From Hymenopus coronatus (Eukaryota; Arthropoda; Insecta; Mantodea; Hymenopodidae): a DNA stretch of 64,000 nucleotides. Shown piece after piece: positions 24,061 through 36,900 of the stretch (the stretch's first letter is position 1; each line of letters starts with the position of its first letter). The stretch covers positions 153,174,129 through 153,238,128 of the forward strand of contig CM060890.1 in NCBI GenBank assembly GCA_030762935.1. The letters run 5' to 3'. The notes beneath the pieces were generated by a model. It made no database searches and had not been told where the DNA came from. It was given only the letters and a program-made list of their open reading frames with translations. The position numbers and the translations under genes are program-made.

Positions 24061-27000
24061 CTGTTGAGATTGTGTTCTCTGTTGTGAATGTGTTCTGTGT
24101 TGACATTGTGTTCTCTGTTGAGAATGTGTTCTATGTTGTGAATGTGTTCTCTGTTATAATTGTGTTCTCTGTTGTGAATGTGTTCTCTGTTGAGAATGTG
24201 TTCGCTGTTATTATTGTGTTCTCTGTCGTGAATGTGTTCTCTGTTATTATTGTGTTCTCTGTTGTGAATGTGTTCTCTGTTATTATTGTGTTCTCTTTTG
24301 AGAATGTGTTCTCTGCTGATATTGTGTTCTCTATTGAGGATGTGTTCTCTGTTGTGAATGTGTTCTATTCTGATATTGTGTTCTCTTTTGTGAATGTGTT
24401 CTATGTTGATATTGTGTTCTCTGTTGTGAATGTGTTGTCTGTTGAGAATGTTTTCTATGTTGAATTTCTGTTCTCTGTATTGAATGGGTTCTATGTTGAT
24501 ATTGTGTTCTCTGTTATGAATGTGTTCTCTGTTGAGAATGTGTTCTCTGTTGATATTGTGTTTTCTGTTGTGAATGTGTTCTCTGTTGTGAATGTCTTCC
24601 ATGTTGAGAATGTGTTCTCTGTTGTGAATGTGTTCAATGTTGTGAAACTATTCTTTGTTGTGAATGTGTTCTCTGTTGAGAATGTGTTTTCTGTTATTAT
24701 TGTGTTCACTGTTGAGAATGTGTTCTCTGTTGATGTTATGTTCTGTATTGAGAATTGTTTCTCTGTTGTGAATGTGTTCTATGTTGATATTGTGTTCTCT
24801 GTTGTGAATGTGTCCTCTGTTGAGAATGTGTTCTATGTTGAATTACTGTTCTCTGTATTGAATGGGTTCTATGTTGATATTGTGTTCTATGTTGTGCATG
24901 TGTTCTCTGTTGAGAATGTGTTCTCTGTTGATATTGTGTTTTCTGTTGTGAATGTGTTCTCTGTTGTGAATGTATTCTCTGTTGAGAATGTGTTTTCTGT
25001 TATTATTGTGTTCTCTATTATTATTGTGTTCTCTTTTGAGAATGTGTTCTCTGTTGAGAATGTGTTCTCTGTTATTATTGTGTTCTCTGTTGAGAATGTG
25101 TTCTCTGTTGAGAATGTGTTCTCTGTTATTATTGTGTTCTCTGTTGAGAATGTGTTCTCTATTGAGAATGTGTTCTCTGTTGTGAATGTGTTCTCTGTTG
25201 TGAATCTGTTCTCTGTTGTGAATGTGTTCTTTGTTATTATTGTGTTCTCTGTTGTGAATGTGTTCTCAGTTATTAGTGTGTTCTCTGTTGTGAATGTGTT
25301 CGCTGTTGATATTGTGTTCTCTGTTGTATATGTGTCCTATGTTGATATTGTGTTCTCTGTCTTGAATGTGTTCTTTGTTATTATTGGGTTGTCTGTTGTT
25401 AATGTGTTTTCTGTTTATATTGTGTTCTCTGTTGTGAATGAATTTTATGTTGATATTGTGTTCTCTGTTGTGAATGAGTTCTCTGTTATTATTGTGTTCT
25501 CTGTTGTGAATGTGTTCTCTGTTATTATTGTGTTGTCTGTTGTGAATATGTTCTCTGTTAGTATTGGGTGCTCCATTGAGATTGTGTTCTCTGTTGTAAA
25601 TGTGTTCTCTGTTATTATTGTGTTCTCTGTTGTGAATGTGTTCTCTGTTGATATTGTGTTCTCTGTTGAGATTGTGTTCTCTGTTGTGAATGTGTTCTCT
25701 GATATTATTGTGTTCTCTATTTTGAATGTGTTCTGTGTTGATATTGTCTTCTCTGTTGAGAATGTGTTCTATGTTGTGAATGTGTTCTCTGTTATTATTG
25801 TGTTCTCTGTTGTGAATGTGTTCTCAGTTGAGAATGTGTTCTCTGTTATTATTGTGTTCTCTGTTGTGAATCTGTTCTATGTTGATATTGTGTTCTCTTT
25901 TGTGAAATTGTTCTCTGTTGTGAATGTGTTCTCTGTTGTGAATGTGTTCTCTGTTATTATTGTGGTCTCTGTTGTGAATGTGTTCTTTGTTGATATTGTG
26001 TTCTCTGTTGTGAATGTGTTTTCTCTTATTATTGTGTTCTCTGTTGTGAATGTGTTCTCTCTTATTATTGTGTTCTCGGTTGTGAATGTGTTCTCTGTTA
26101 TTATTGTGTTCTCTGTTGTGAATGTGTTCTATGTTGATATAGTATTCTCTGTTCTGAATGTGTTCTCTGTTGGCATTGGGTGCTCTATTAAGAATATGTT
26201 CTCTGTTGTGAATGTTTTCTCTGTTATTATTGTGTTCGCTGTTGTGAATGTGTTCTCTGTTGATATTGTGTTCTCTGTTGAGATTGTGTTCTCTGTTGTG
26301 AATGTGTTCTCTGTTATTAGTGTTCTCTATTTTGAATGTGTTCTGTGTTGATATTGTGTTCTCTGTTGAGAATGTGTTCTATGTTGTGAATGTGTTCTCT
26401 GTTATTATTGTGTTCTCTGTTGTGAATGTGTTCTCGGTTGAGAATGTGTTCTCTGTTATTATTGTGTTCTCTGTTGTGAATGTGTTATATGTTGATATTG
26501 TGTTCTCTTTTGTGAAATTGTTGTCTGTTGTGAATGTGTTCTCTGTTGAGAATGTGTTCTCTGTTATTATTAATGTGTTCTCTGATATTATTGTGTTCTC
26601 TGTTGAGAATGTGTTCTCCGTTGAGAATGTGTTCTCCGTTGAGAATGTGTTCTCTGTTATTATTGTGTTCTCCTTTGAGAATGTGTTCTCTGTTATTATT
26701 GTGTTCTCTTTTGAGCATATGTTCTCTGTTGAGAATGTGTTCTCTGTTATTATTGTGTTCTCTTTTGTGAAATTGTTCTCTGTTGAGAATGTGTTCTCTG
26801 TTGTGAATCTGTTCTCTGTAATTATTGTGTTATCTGTTGAGATGGTGTTCTCTGTTGAGAATGTGTTCTCTGTTGAGAATGTGTTCTTAATTGAGAATGT
26901 GTTCTCTGTTATTATTGTGTTCTCTGTTGAGAATGTGTTCTCTGTAATTATTGTGTTTTCTGTTGAGATTGTGTTCTCTGTTGTGAATGTGTTGTCTGTT

Positions 27001-27636
27001 TAGATTGTGTTCTCTGTTGTGAATGTATTCTCTGTTATTATTGTGTTCTCTGTTATGAATGTGTTCCTTGTTGATATTGTGTTCTCTGTTGAGATTGTGT
27101 TCTCTGTTGTGAATGTGTTCTCTGTTATTATTGTGTTGTCTGTTGAGAATGTGTTCTCTGTTGATATTGTGTTCTCTGTTGTGAATGTGTTCTCTGTTGT
27201 GAATGTGTTCAATCTTGAGAATGTGTTCTCTGTTATTATTGTGTTCTCTGTTGAGAATGTGCTCTCTGTTGAAAATGTGTTCTCTGTTATTATTCTGTTC
27301 TCTTTTGAGAATGTGTTCTCTGTTGAGAATGTGATCTCTGTTGTGAATGTGTTCTCTGTTGTGAATCTGTTCTGTGTTGTGAATGTGTTCTCTGTTGTGA
27401 ATGTGTGCTCTGTTATTATTGTGTTCTCATTTGAGAATGTTTTCTCTGTTGTGAATGTGATCTATGTTGATATTGTGTTCTCTGTTGTGAATGTGTTCTC
27501 TGTTATTATTGTGTTCTCTGTTTTGAATGTGTTCTCAGTTATTATTGTGTTCTCTGTTGTGAATGTGTTCGCTGTTGATATTGTGTTCTCTGTTGTGAAT
27601 GTGATGTCTGTTATTATTGTGTTCTCTGTTGTGAAT

Positions 27637-29621
27637 GTGTTTCTGTTATTATTGTGTTTTCTGTTGTGAATGTGTTCTCTGTTGATATTGTGTTCTCTGT
27701 TGTGAATGACTTTTATGTTGATATTGTGTTCTCTGTTGAGAATGTGTTCGCTGTTATTATTGTGTTCTCTGTTGTGAATGTGTTTTCTGTTATTATTGTG
27801 TTCTCTGTTGTCAATGTGTTCTCTGTTATTATTGTGTTCTCTTTTGGGAATGTGTTCTCTGTTGATATTGTGTTCTTTATTGAGAATGTGTTCTCTGTTG
27901 TGATTGTGTTCTATGTTCATATTGTGTTCTAAGATGTGCATGTGTTCTCTGTTAAAATTGTGTTCTCTGTTGTGAATGAGTTCTCTGTTGACATTGAGTT
28001 CTCTGTTGTGAATGTGTTCACTGTTATTATAGTGTTCTCTGTTGTGAATGTCTTCACTGTTATTATTGTGTTCTCTGTTTTGAATGTGTTCTATGTTGAT
28101 ATAGTATTCTCTGTTGTGAATGTGTTCTCTGTTATTATTGTGTTCTCTGTTGTGAATGTGTTCTCTATTATTATTGCGTTCTCTGTTGTGAATGTGTTCT
28201 CTGTTATTATAGTGTTCTCTGTTGTGAATGTGTTCTATGTTGATATTTTGTTCTCTGTTGCGAATGTGTTCTCTGTTGTGAATGTGTTCTATGTTGATAT
28301 TTTGTTCTCAGTTGTGAATGTGTTCTATGTTGATATTGTGTTCTCTGTTTTGAATGTGTTCTCTGTTGAGAATTTGTTCTATGTTGATATTCTCTTCTCT
28401 GTATTGAATGAGTTCTATTTTGATATTTTTTGTATGTTGTGAATGTGTTCTCTGGTGAGAATGTGTTCTATGTTGATATTGTGTGCTCTGTTGTGAATGT
28501 GTTATCTGTTGTGAATGTGTTCTCTGTTGAGAATGTGTTCTGTGTTATTATTGTGTTTTCTGTTGTGAATGTGTTCTATGTTGATATTGTGTTCTCTGTT
28601 GAGTATGTGTTCTCTGTTGTGAATGTGTTCTCTGTTGAGAATATGTTCTCTGTTTTTATTGTGTTCTCTGTTATTATTGTGTTCTCTGTTGAGAATGTGT
28701 TCTCTGTTGAGAATGTGTTCTCTGTTATTATTGTGTTCTCTGTTGAGAATGTGTTCTCTGTTATTATTGTGTTCTCTGTTGAGAATGTGTTTTCTGTTGA
28801 GAATATGTTCTCTGTTATCATTGTGTTCTATGTTGAGAATGTGTTTTCTGTTGAGAATGTGTTCTCTGTTGTGAATGTGTTCTCTGTTATTATTGTGTTC
28901 CCTGTTGAGAATGTGTTCCCTGTTTTTATTGTGTTCTCTGTTGAGAATGTGTTCTTTGTTTAGAATGTATTCTCTCTTAATATTGTGTTCTCTGTTGAGA
29001 ATGTGTTCTCTGTTGAGAATGAGTTCTCTGTTGAGAATGTGTTCTCTGTTATTATTGTGTTCTCTGTTATTATTGTGTTCTCTGTTGAGAATGTGTTCTG
29101 TGTTATTATTGTGAACTCTGTTGTGAATGTGTTCTCTGTTATTATTGTGTTCTCTGTTGTGAATGTGTTCTATGTTGATAATGTGTTCTCTGTTGATATT
29201 GTGTTCTCTGTTGTGAATGTGTTCTCTGTTATTATTGTGTTCTCTGTTGTGAATGTTTTCTGTGTTGATAATATGTTCTCTGTTGATATTGTGTTCTCTG
29301 TTGTGAATGTGTTCTCTGTTGTAAATGTGTTCTCTGTTGATAATGTGTTCTATGTTGATATTGTGTTCTCTGTTGTGAATGTGTTCTCTGTTGATAATGT
29401 GTTCTCTGTTGATTGTTCCCGGTGCTGAATGTGTTCGCTGTTGATATTGTGTTCTCTATTGAATATGTGTTCTATGTTGATATTGTGTTCTCTGTTGTGA
29501 ATGTCTTCTCTGATATTATTGTGTTGTGAATGTGTTCTCTTTTATTATTGTGTTCTCTGTTGTGAATGTTTTCTCTGTTGATATTGTGTTCTCTGTTGTG
29601 AATGACTTTTATGTTGATATT
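27637..29621 (+). repeat. Truncated 8.2-kb-type higher-order repeat, copy 4
   Basis: This follows the start of copies 1-3, including the 54-bp segment absent from copy 2 and the marks GTTTAGAATGTATTC at 28958 and CCGGTGCTGA at 29419. The two marks are 461 bp apart here but 717 bp apart in copy 1, so units have been lost. It is more divergent from copies 1-3 than they are from one another. After about 29430 it breaks into the 4354-bp repeat domain. The right boundary is approximate because flanking units look alike. Confidence 0.75.
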
Positions 29622-32600
29622 GTGTTCTCTGTTGTGAATGTGTTCTCTGTTATTATTGTGTTCTCTGTTGTGAATGTGTTCTCTGCTGATATTGTGTTCT
29701 CTTTTTGAGATTGTGTTCTCTGTTGTGAATGTGTTCTGTGTTGACATTGTGTTCTCTGTTGAGAATGTGTTCTATGTTGTGAATGTGTTCTCTGTTATAA
29801 TTGTGTTCTCTGTTGTGAATGTGTTCTCTGTTGAGAATGTGTTCGCTGTTATTATTGTGTTCTCTGTTGTGAATGTGTTCTCTGTTATTATTGTGTTCTC
29901 TGTTGTGAATGTGTTCTCTGTTATTATTGTGTCCTCTTTTGAGAATGTGTTCTCTGCTGATATTGTGTTCTCTATTGAGAATGTGTTCTCTGTTGTGAAT
30001 GTGTTCTATTCTGATATTGTGTTCTCTTTTGTGAATGTGTTCTCTGTTGTGAATGTGTACTCTGTTGTTAATGTGTTCTCTGTTATTATTGTGTTCTCTG
30101 TTTTGAATGTGTTCTCAGTTATTATTGTGTTCTCTGTTGTGAATGTGTTCGCTGTTGATATTGTGTTCTCTGTTGTGAATGTGTTCTTTGTTATTATTCT
30201 GTTCTCTGTTGTGAATGTGTTCTCTGTTATTATTGTTGTCTCATTTGAGAATGTGTTCTCTGTTGATATTGTGTTCTCTATTGAGAATGTGTTCTCTGTT
30301 GATATTGTGTTCTCTATTGAGAATGTGTTCACTGTTGTGAATGTGTTCTGTGTTGATATTGTGTTCTCTGTTGTGAATGTGTTCTCTGTTATTATTGTGT
30401 TCTCTTGTGTGAATGTGTTCTCTGTTGATATTGTGTTCTCTGTTGTGAATGTGTTCTATGTTGATATTGTGTTCTCTGTTGTGAAGGTGTTATCCGTTGA
30501 GAATGTTTTTTATGTTGAATTTCTGTTCTCTGTATTGAATGGGTTCTATGTTGATATTGTGTTCTATGTTGTGAATGTGTTCTCTGTTGAGAATGTGTTC
30601 TCTGTTGATATTGTGTTTTCTGTTGTGAATGTGTTCCCTGTTGTGAATGTCTTCCATGTTGAGAATGTGTTCTCTGTTGTGAATGTGTTCAATGTTGTGA
30701 AACTGTTCTTTGTTGTGAATGTGTTCACTGTTGAGAATGTGTTTTCTGTAATTATTGTGTTCTCTGTTGAGAATGTGTTCTCTGTTGATGTTATGTTCTG
30801 TATTGAGAATTGGTTCTCTGTTGTGAATGTGTACTATGTTGATAATGTGTTCTCTGTTGTGAATGTGTCCTCTGTTGAGAATGTGTTCTATGTTGAATTA
30901 CTGTTCTCTGTATTGAATGGGTTCTATGTTGATATTGTGTTCTATGTTGTGCATGTGTTCTCTGTTGAGAATGTGTTCTTTGTTGATATTGTGTTTTCTG
31001 TTGTGAATGTGTTCTCTGTTGTGAATGTCTTCCATGTTGAGAATGTGTTCTCGGTTATTATTGTGTTCTCTGTTTTGAATGTGTTCAATGTTGTGAAATT
31101 ATTCTCTGTTGTGAATGTGTTCTCTGTTGAGAATGTGTTTTCTGTTATTATTGTGTTCTCTATTATTATTGTGTTCTCTGTTGAGAATGTGTTCTCTGAT
31201 GAGAATTTGTTCTCTGTTATTATTGTGTTCTCTGTTGAGAATGTGTTCTCTATTGAGAATGAGTTCTCTGTTGTGAATGTGTTCTCTGTTGTGAATCTGT
31301 TCTCTGATGTGAATGTGTTCTTTATTATTATTGTGTTCTCTGTTGTGAATGTGTTCTCAGTTATTAGTGTGTTCTCTGTTGTGAATGTGTTCGCTGTTGA
31401 TATTGTGTTCTCTGTTGTATACGTGTTCTATGTTGATATTGTGTTCTCTGTTTTGAATGTGTTCTTTGTTATTATTGGGTTGTCTGTTGTGAATGTGTTT
31501 TCTTTTTATATTGTGTTCTCTGTTGTGAATGAATTTTATGTTGATATTGTGTTCTCTGTTATGAATGTGTTCTCTGTTATTATTGTGTTCTCTGTTGTGA
31601 ATGTGTTCTCTGTTATTATTGTGTTTTCTGTTGTGAATATGTTCTCTGTTGGTATTGGGTGCTCCATTGAGAATGTGTTCTCTGTTGTGAATGTGTTCTC
31701 TGTTATTATTTTGTTCTCTGTTGAGAATGTGTTCTCTGTTGATATTGTGTTCTCTGTTGAGATTGTGTTCTCTGTTGTGAATGTGTTTTCTGTTATTATT
31801 GTGTTATCTGTTGTGAATGTGTTCTGTGTTGATATTGTGTTCTCTGTTGAGAATGTTTTCTATGTTGTGAATATGTTCTCTGTCATTATTGTGTTCTCTG
31901 TTGTGAAGTTGTTCTCTGTTTAGAATGTTCTCGCTGTTATTATTGTGTTCGCTGTTGTGAATGTGTTCTCTGTTATTATTGTGTTCTCTGTTGTTTATGT
32001 GTTCTCTGTTATTATTGTGTTCTCTGTTATTATTGTGTTCTCTGTTATTATTGTGTTCTCTTTTGAGAATGTGTTGTCTGTTGATATTGTGTTCTCAATT
32101 GAGAATATGTTCTCTGTTGTGAATGTGTTGTATGTTGATATTGTGTTCTCTGTTGTGAATGTGTTCTCTGTTGATATTTGTTCTCTGTTGTGAATGTGTT
32201 CTCTGTTGATATTGAGTTCTCTGTGTTGAATGTGTTCTCTGTTATTATTGTGTTCTCTGTTGTGAATGTGTTCTCTGTTATTATTTTGTTCTCTGTTGTG
32301 AATGTGTTCTATGTTGTTAATGTGCTCTCTGTTATTATTGTGTACACTGTTGTAAATGTGTTCTCTGTTGATATTGTTTTCTCTGTTGAGATTGTGTTCT
32401 CTGTTGTGAATGTGTTCTCTGTTATTATTGTGTTCTCTATTGTGATTGTGTTCTCTGTTTTGAATGTGTTCTATGTTGATATTGTGTTCTCTGATGTGAA
32501 TGTCTTCTCTGTTGAGTATGTGTTCTCTGTTGTGAATGTGTTCTCTGTTATTATTGTGTTCTCTATTGTGAATGTGTTCTCTGTTGTGAATCTGTTCTCT

Positions 32601-33975
32601 GTTGTGAATGTGTTCTCTGTTATTATTGTGTTCTCTGTTGTGAATGTGATCTATGTTGATATTGTGTTCTCTGTTGTGAATGTGTTCTCTGTTGTGAATG
32701 TGTTCTCTGTTATTATTGTGTTTTATGTTGTGAATGTGTTCTCAGTTAATTATGTGTTCTCTGTTGTGAATGTGTTCCCTGTTGATATTGTGTTCTCTGT
32801 TGTATATGTGTTCTATATTGATATTGTGTTCTCTGTTGTGAATGTCTTCTCTGATATTATTGTGTTCTCTGTTGTCAATGTGTTCTCTGTTATTATTGTG
32901 TTCTCTGTTGTGAATGTTTTCTCTGTTGATATTGTGTTCTCTGTTGTGAATGACTTTTATGTTGATATTGTGTTCTCTATTGTGAATGTGTTCTCTGCTA
33001 TTATTGTGTTCTCTGTTATGAATGTGTTCTCTGTTATTATTGTGTTGTCTGTTGTGAATGTGTTGTCTGTTGGTATTGGGATCTCTATTGAGAATGTGTT
33101 CTCTGTTGTGAATGTGTTCTCTGTTATTATTGTGTTCTCTGTTGTGAATGTGTTCTCTGTTGAGAATGTGTTCTATGTTGTGAATGTGTTCTCTGTTATT
33201 ATAGTTTTCTCTGTTGTGAATGTGTTCTCTGTTGAGAATGTGTTCGCTGTTATTATTGTGTTCTCTGTTGTGAATGTGTTCTATGTTATTATTGTGTTCT
33301 CTGTTGTGAATGTGTTCTCTGTTATTATTGTGTTCTCTTTTGAGAATGTGTTCTCTGTTGTGAATGTGTTCTATTCTGATATTGTTTTCTCTGTTCTGTG
33401 TGTTCTCTGTTGATATTGTGTTCTCTTTAGTGAATGTGTTCTCTGTTGTGAATGTGTTCTCTGTTAATATTGTGTACTCTGTTGATATTGTGTTCTCTTT
33501 AGTGAATGTGTTCTCTGTTGTGAATGTGTTCTCTGTTAACATTGTGTACTCTGTTTTGAATGTGCTCTCAGTTATTATTTTGTTCTCTGTTGTGAATGTG
33601 TTCGCTGTTGATATTGTGTTCTCTGTTGTATGTGTGTTCTATGTTGATATTGCGTTCTCTGTTCTGAAATTGTTCTCTGTTATTATACTGTTCTCTGTTG
33701 TGAATGTGTTCTCTGTTATTATTGTGTTCTCTGTTGTGAATGTGTTCTCTGTTATTATAGTGTTGTCTCTTGTGAATGTGTTCTCTGTTGGTAGAGGGTT
33801 CTCTATGGAGAATGTGTTCTCTTTTGTGAATATGTTCTCTGTTGATATTGTGTTCTCTGTTGTGAATGACTTTTATGTTGATATTGTGTTCTCTGTTGTG
33901 AATGTGTTCTCTGTTATTATTGTGTTGCCTGTTGGGAATGTGTTGTCTGTTGGTATTGGGTTCTCTATTGAGAAT
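29622..33975 (+). repeat. 4354-bp higher-order repeat, copy 1
   Basis: Position 29674 onward matches 34028 onward at a constant offset of 4354 bp to about 32190, then at 4373 bp. The shared junction scar CTCTTTTTGAGATTG (29701/34055 region, one extra T) fixes the register. Over the first 2.25 kb I counted about a dozen differences, so identity is roughly 99.4-99.5 %. The left part resembles the 4.8-7.0 kb part of the 8.2-kb HOR, so the unit derives from the same family. The edge at 29622 is where similarity to the other copy falls to background. Confidence 0.82.
33405..33548 (+). repeat. 72-bp tandem duplication with TTTAGTG unit
   Basis: Two 72-bp (four-unit) blocks each contain CTCTTTAGTGAATG and end in a GTTAATATTG or GTTAACATTG unit followed by GTGTACTCTG. 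The same pair appears in the next 4.35-kb copy and in both 13.2-kb units, so it predates all of them. Confidence 0.88.
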
Positions 33976-36900
33976 GTGTTCTCTGTTGTGAATGTGTTCT
34001 CTGTTATTATTGTGTTCTCTGTTGTGAATGTGTTCTCTGCTGATATTGTGTTCTCTTTTTGAGATTGTGTTCTCTGTTGTGAATGTGTTCTGTGTTGACA
34101 TTGTGTTCTCTGTTGAGAATGTGTTCTATGTTGTGAATGTGTTCTCTGTTATAATTGTGTTCCTTGTTGTGAATGTGTTCTCTGTTGAGAATGTGTTCGC
34201 TGTTATTATTGTGTTCTCTGTTGTGAATGTGTTCTCTGTTATTATTGTGTTCTCTGTTGTGAATGTGTTCTCTGTTATTATTGTGTCCTCTTTTGAGAAT
34301 GTGTTCTCTGCTGATATTGTGTTCTCTATTGAGAATGTGTTCTCTGTTGTGAATGTGTTCTATACTGATATTGTGTTCTCTTTTGTGAATGTGTTCTCTG
34401 TTGTGAATGTGTACTCTGTTGTTAATGTGTTCTCTGTTATTATTGTGTTCTCTGTTTTGAATGTGTTCTCAGTTATTATTGTGTTCTCTGTTGTGAATGT
34501 GTTCGCTGTTGATATTGTGTTCTCTGTTGTGAATGCGTTCTTTGTTATTATTCTGTTCTCTGTTGTGAATGTGTTCTCTGTTATTATTGTTGTCTCATTT
34601 GCGAATGTGTTCTCTGTTGATATTGTGTTCTCTATTGAGAATGTGTTCTCTGTTGATATTGTGTTCTCTATTGAGAATGTGTTCACTGTTGTGAATGTGT
34701 TCTGTGTTGATATTGTGTTCTCTGTTGTGAATGTGTTCTCTGTTATTATTGTGTTCTCTTGTGTGAATGTGTTCTCTGTTGATATTGTGTTCTCTGTTGT
34801 GAATGTGTTCTATGTTGATATTGTGTTCTCTGTTGTGAAGGTGTTATCTGTTGAGAATGTTTTTTATGTTGAATTTCTGTTCTCTGTATTGAATGGGTTC
34901 TATGTTGATATTGTGTTCTATGTTGTGTATGTGTTCTCTGTTGAGAATATGTTCTCTGTTGATATTGTGTTTTCTGTTGTGAATGTGTTCTCTGTTGTGA
35001 ATGTCTTCCATGTTGAGAATGTGTTCTCTGTTGTGAATGTGTTCAATGTTGTGAAACTGTTCTTTGTTGTGAATGTGTTCACTGTTGAGAATGTGTTTTC
35101 TGTTATTATTGTGTTCTCTGTTGAGAATGAATTCTCTGTTGATGTTATGTTCTGTATTGAGAATTGGTTCTCTGTTGTGAATGTGTACTATGTTGATAAT
35201 GTGTTCTCTGTTGTGAATGTGTCCTCTGTTGAGAATGTGTTCTATGTTGAATTACTGTTCTCTGTATTGAATGGGTTCTATGTTGATATTGTGTTCTATG
35301 TTGTGCATGTGTTCTCTGTTGAGAATGTGTTCTTTGTTGATATTGTGTTTTCTGTTGTGAATGTGTTCTCTGTTGTGAATGTCTTCCATGTTGAGAATGT
35401 GTTCTCGGTTATTATTGTGTTCTCTGTTTTGAATGTGTTCAATGTTGTGAAATTATTCTCTGTTGTGAATGTGTTCTCTGTTGAGAATGTGTTTTCTGTT
35501 ATTATTGTGTTCTCTATTATTATTGTGTTCTCTGTTGAGAATGTGTTCTCTGTTGAGAATTTGTTCTCTGTTATTATTGTGTTCTCTGTTGAGAATGTGT
35601 TCTCTATTGAGAATGAGTTCTCTGTTGTGAATGTGTTCTCTGTTGTGAATCTGTTCTCTGATGTGAATGTGTTCTTTATTATTATTGTGTTCTCTGTTGT
35701 GAATGTGTTCTCAGTTATTAGTGTGTTCTCTGTTGTGAATGTGTTCGCTGTTGATATTGTGTTCTCTGTTGTATACGTGTTCTATGTTGATATTGTGTTC
35801 TCTGTTTTGAATGTGTTCTTTGTTATTATTGGGTTGTCTGTTGTGAATGTGTTTTCTTTTTATATTGTGTTCTCTGTTGTGAATGAATTTTATGTTGATA
35901 TTGTGTTCTCTGTTATGAATGTGTTCTCTGTTATTATTGTGTTCTCTGTTGTGAATGTGTTCTCTGTTATTATTGTGTTGTCTGTTGTGAATATGTTCTC
36001 TGTTGGTATTGGGTGCTCCATTGAGAATGTGTTCTCTGTTGTGAATGTGTTCTCTGTTATTATTTTGTTCTCTGTTGAGAATGTGTTCTCTGTTGATATT
36101 GTGTTCTCTGTTGAGATTGTGTTCTCTGTTGTGAATGTGTTTTCTGTTATTATTGTGTTATCTGTTGTGAATGTGTTCTGTGTTGATATTGTGTTCTCTG
36201 TTGAGAATGTTTTCTATGTTGTGAATATGTTCTCTGTCATTATTGTGTTCTCTGTTGTGAAGTTGTTCTTTGTTTAGAATGTTCTCGCTGTTATTATTGT
36301 GTTCGCTGTTGTGAATGTGTTCTCTGTTATTATTGTGTTCTCTGTTGTTTATGTGTTCTCTGTTATTATTGTGTTCTCTGTTATTATTGTGTTCTCTGTT
36401 ATTATTGTGTTCACTTTTGAGAATGTGTTGTCTGTTGATATTGTGTTCTCAATTGAGAATATGTTCTCTGTTGTGAATGTGTTGTATGTTGATATTGTGT
36501 TCTCTGTTGTGAATGTGTTCTCTGTTGATATTGTGTTCTCTGTTGTGAATGTGTTCTCTGTTGATATTGAGTTCTCTGTGTTGAATGTGTTCTCTGTTAT
36601 TATTGTGTTCTCTGTTGTGAATGTGTTCTCTGTTATTATTTTGTTCTCTGTTGTGAATGTGTTCTATGTTGTTAATGTGCTCTCTGTTATTATTGTGTAC
36701 ACTGTTGTAAATGTGTTCTCTGTTGATATTGTTTTCTCTGTTGAGATTGTGTTCTCTGTTGTGAATGTGTTCTCTGTTATTATTGTGTTCTCTATTGTGA
36801 TTGTGTTCTCTGTTTTGAATGTGTTCTATGTTGATATTGTGTTCTCTGATGTGAATATCTTCTCTGTTGAGTATGTGTTCTCTGTTGTGAATGTGTTCTC

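Larger units (their letters stand above)
17398..27636 (+). repeat. Expanded higher-order repeat, copy 3 (10239 bp)
   Basis: The first 1.4 kb or so (17398-18830) follows copy 2 closely and keeps the 54-bp segment missing there. Near 18855 some units are lost relative to copy 2. The copy is then lengthened by nested tandem duplications: the two GTTTAGAATGTATTC marks (18719, 21059) are 2340 bp apart instead of 1422, there is a 558-bp duplication (19711-20826), and there is a 953/845-bp duplication (22263-24060). It ends after the TTGTCTG sub-array has collapsed to one unit at about 27136. From the register mark at 27637 it matches copy 2 with offset 10239 relative to 17398. Confidence 0.85.

Noticed and set aside
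29697..34060. 4354-bp repeats as copies of a transposable element
   Set aside because: The repeats consist only of the same 18-bp units, with no terminal repeats, target-site duplications or coding region. They are tandem, not dispersed.
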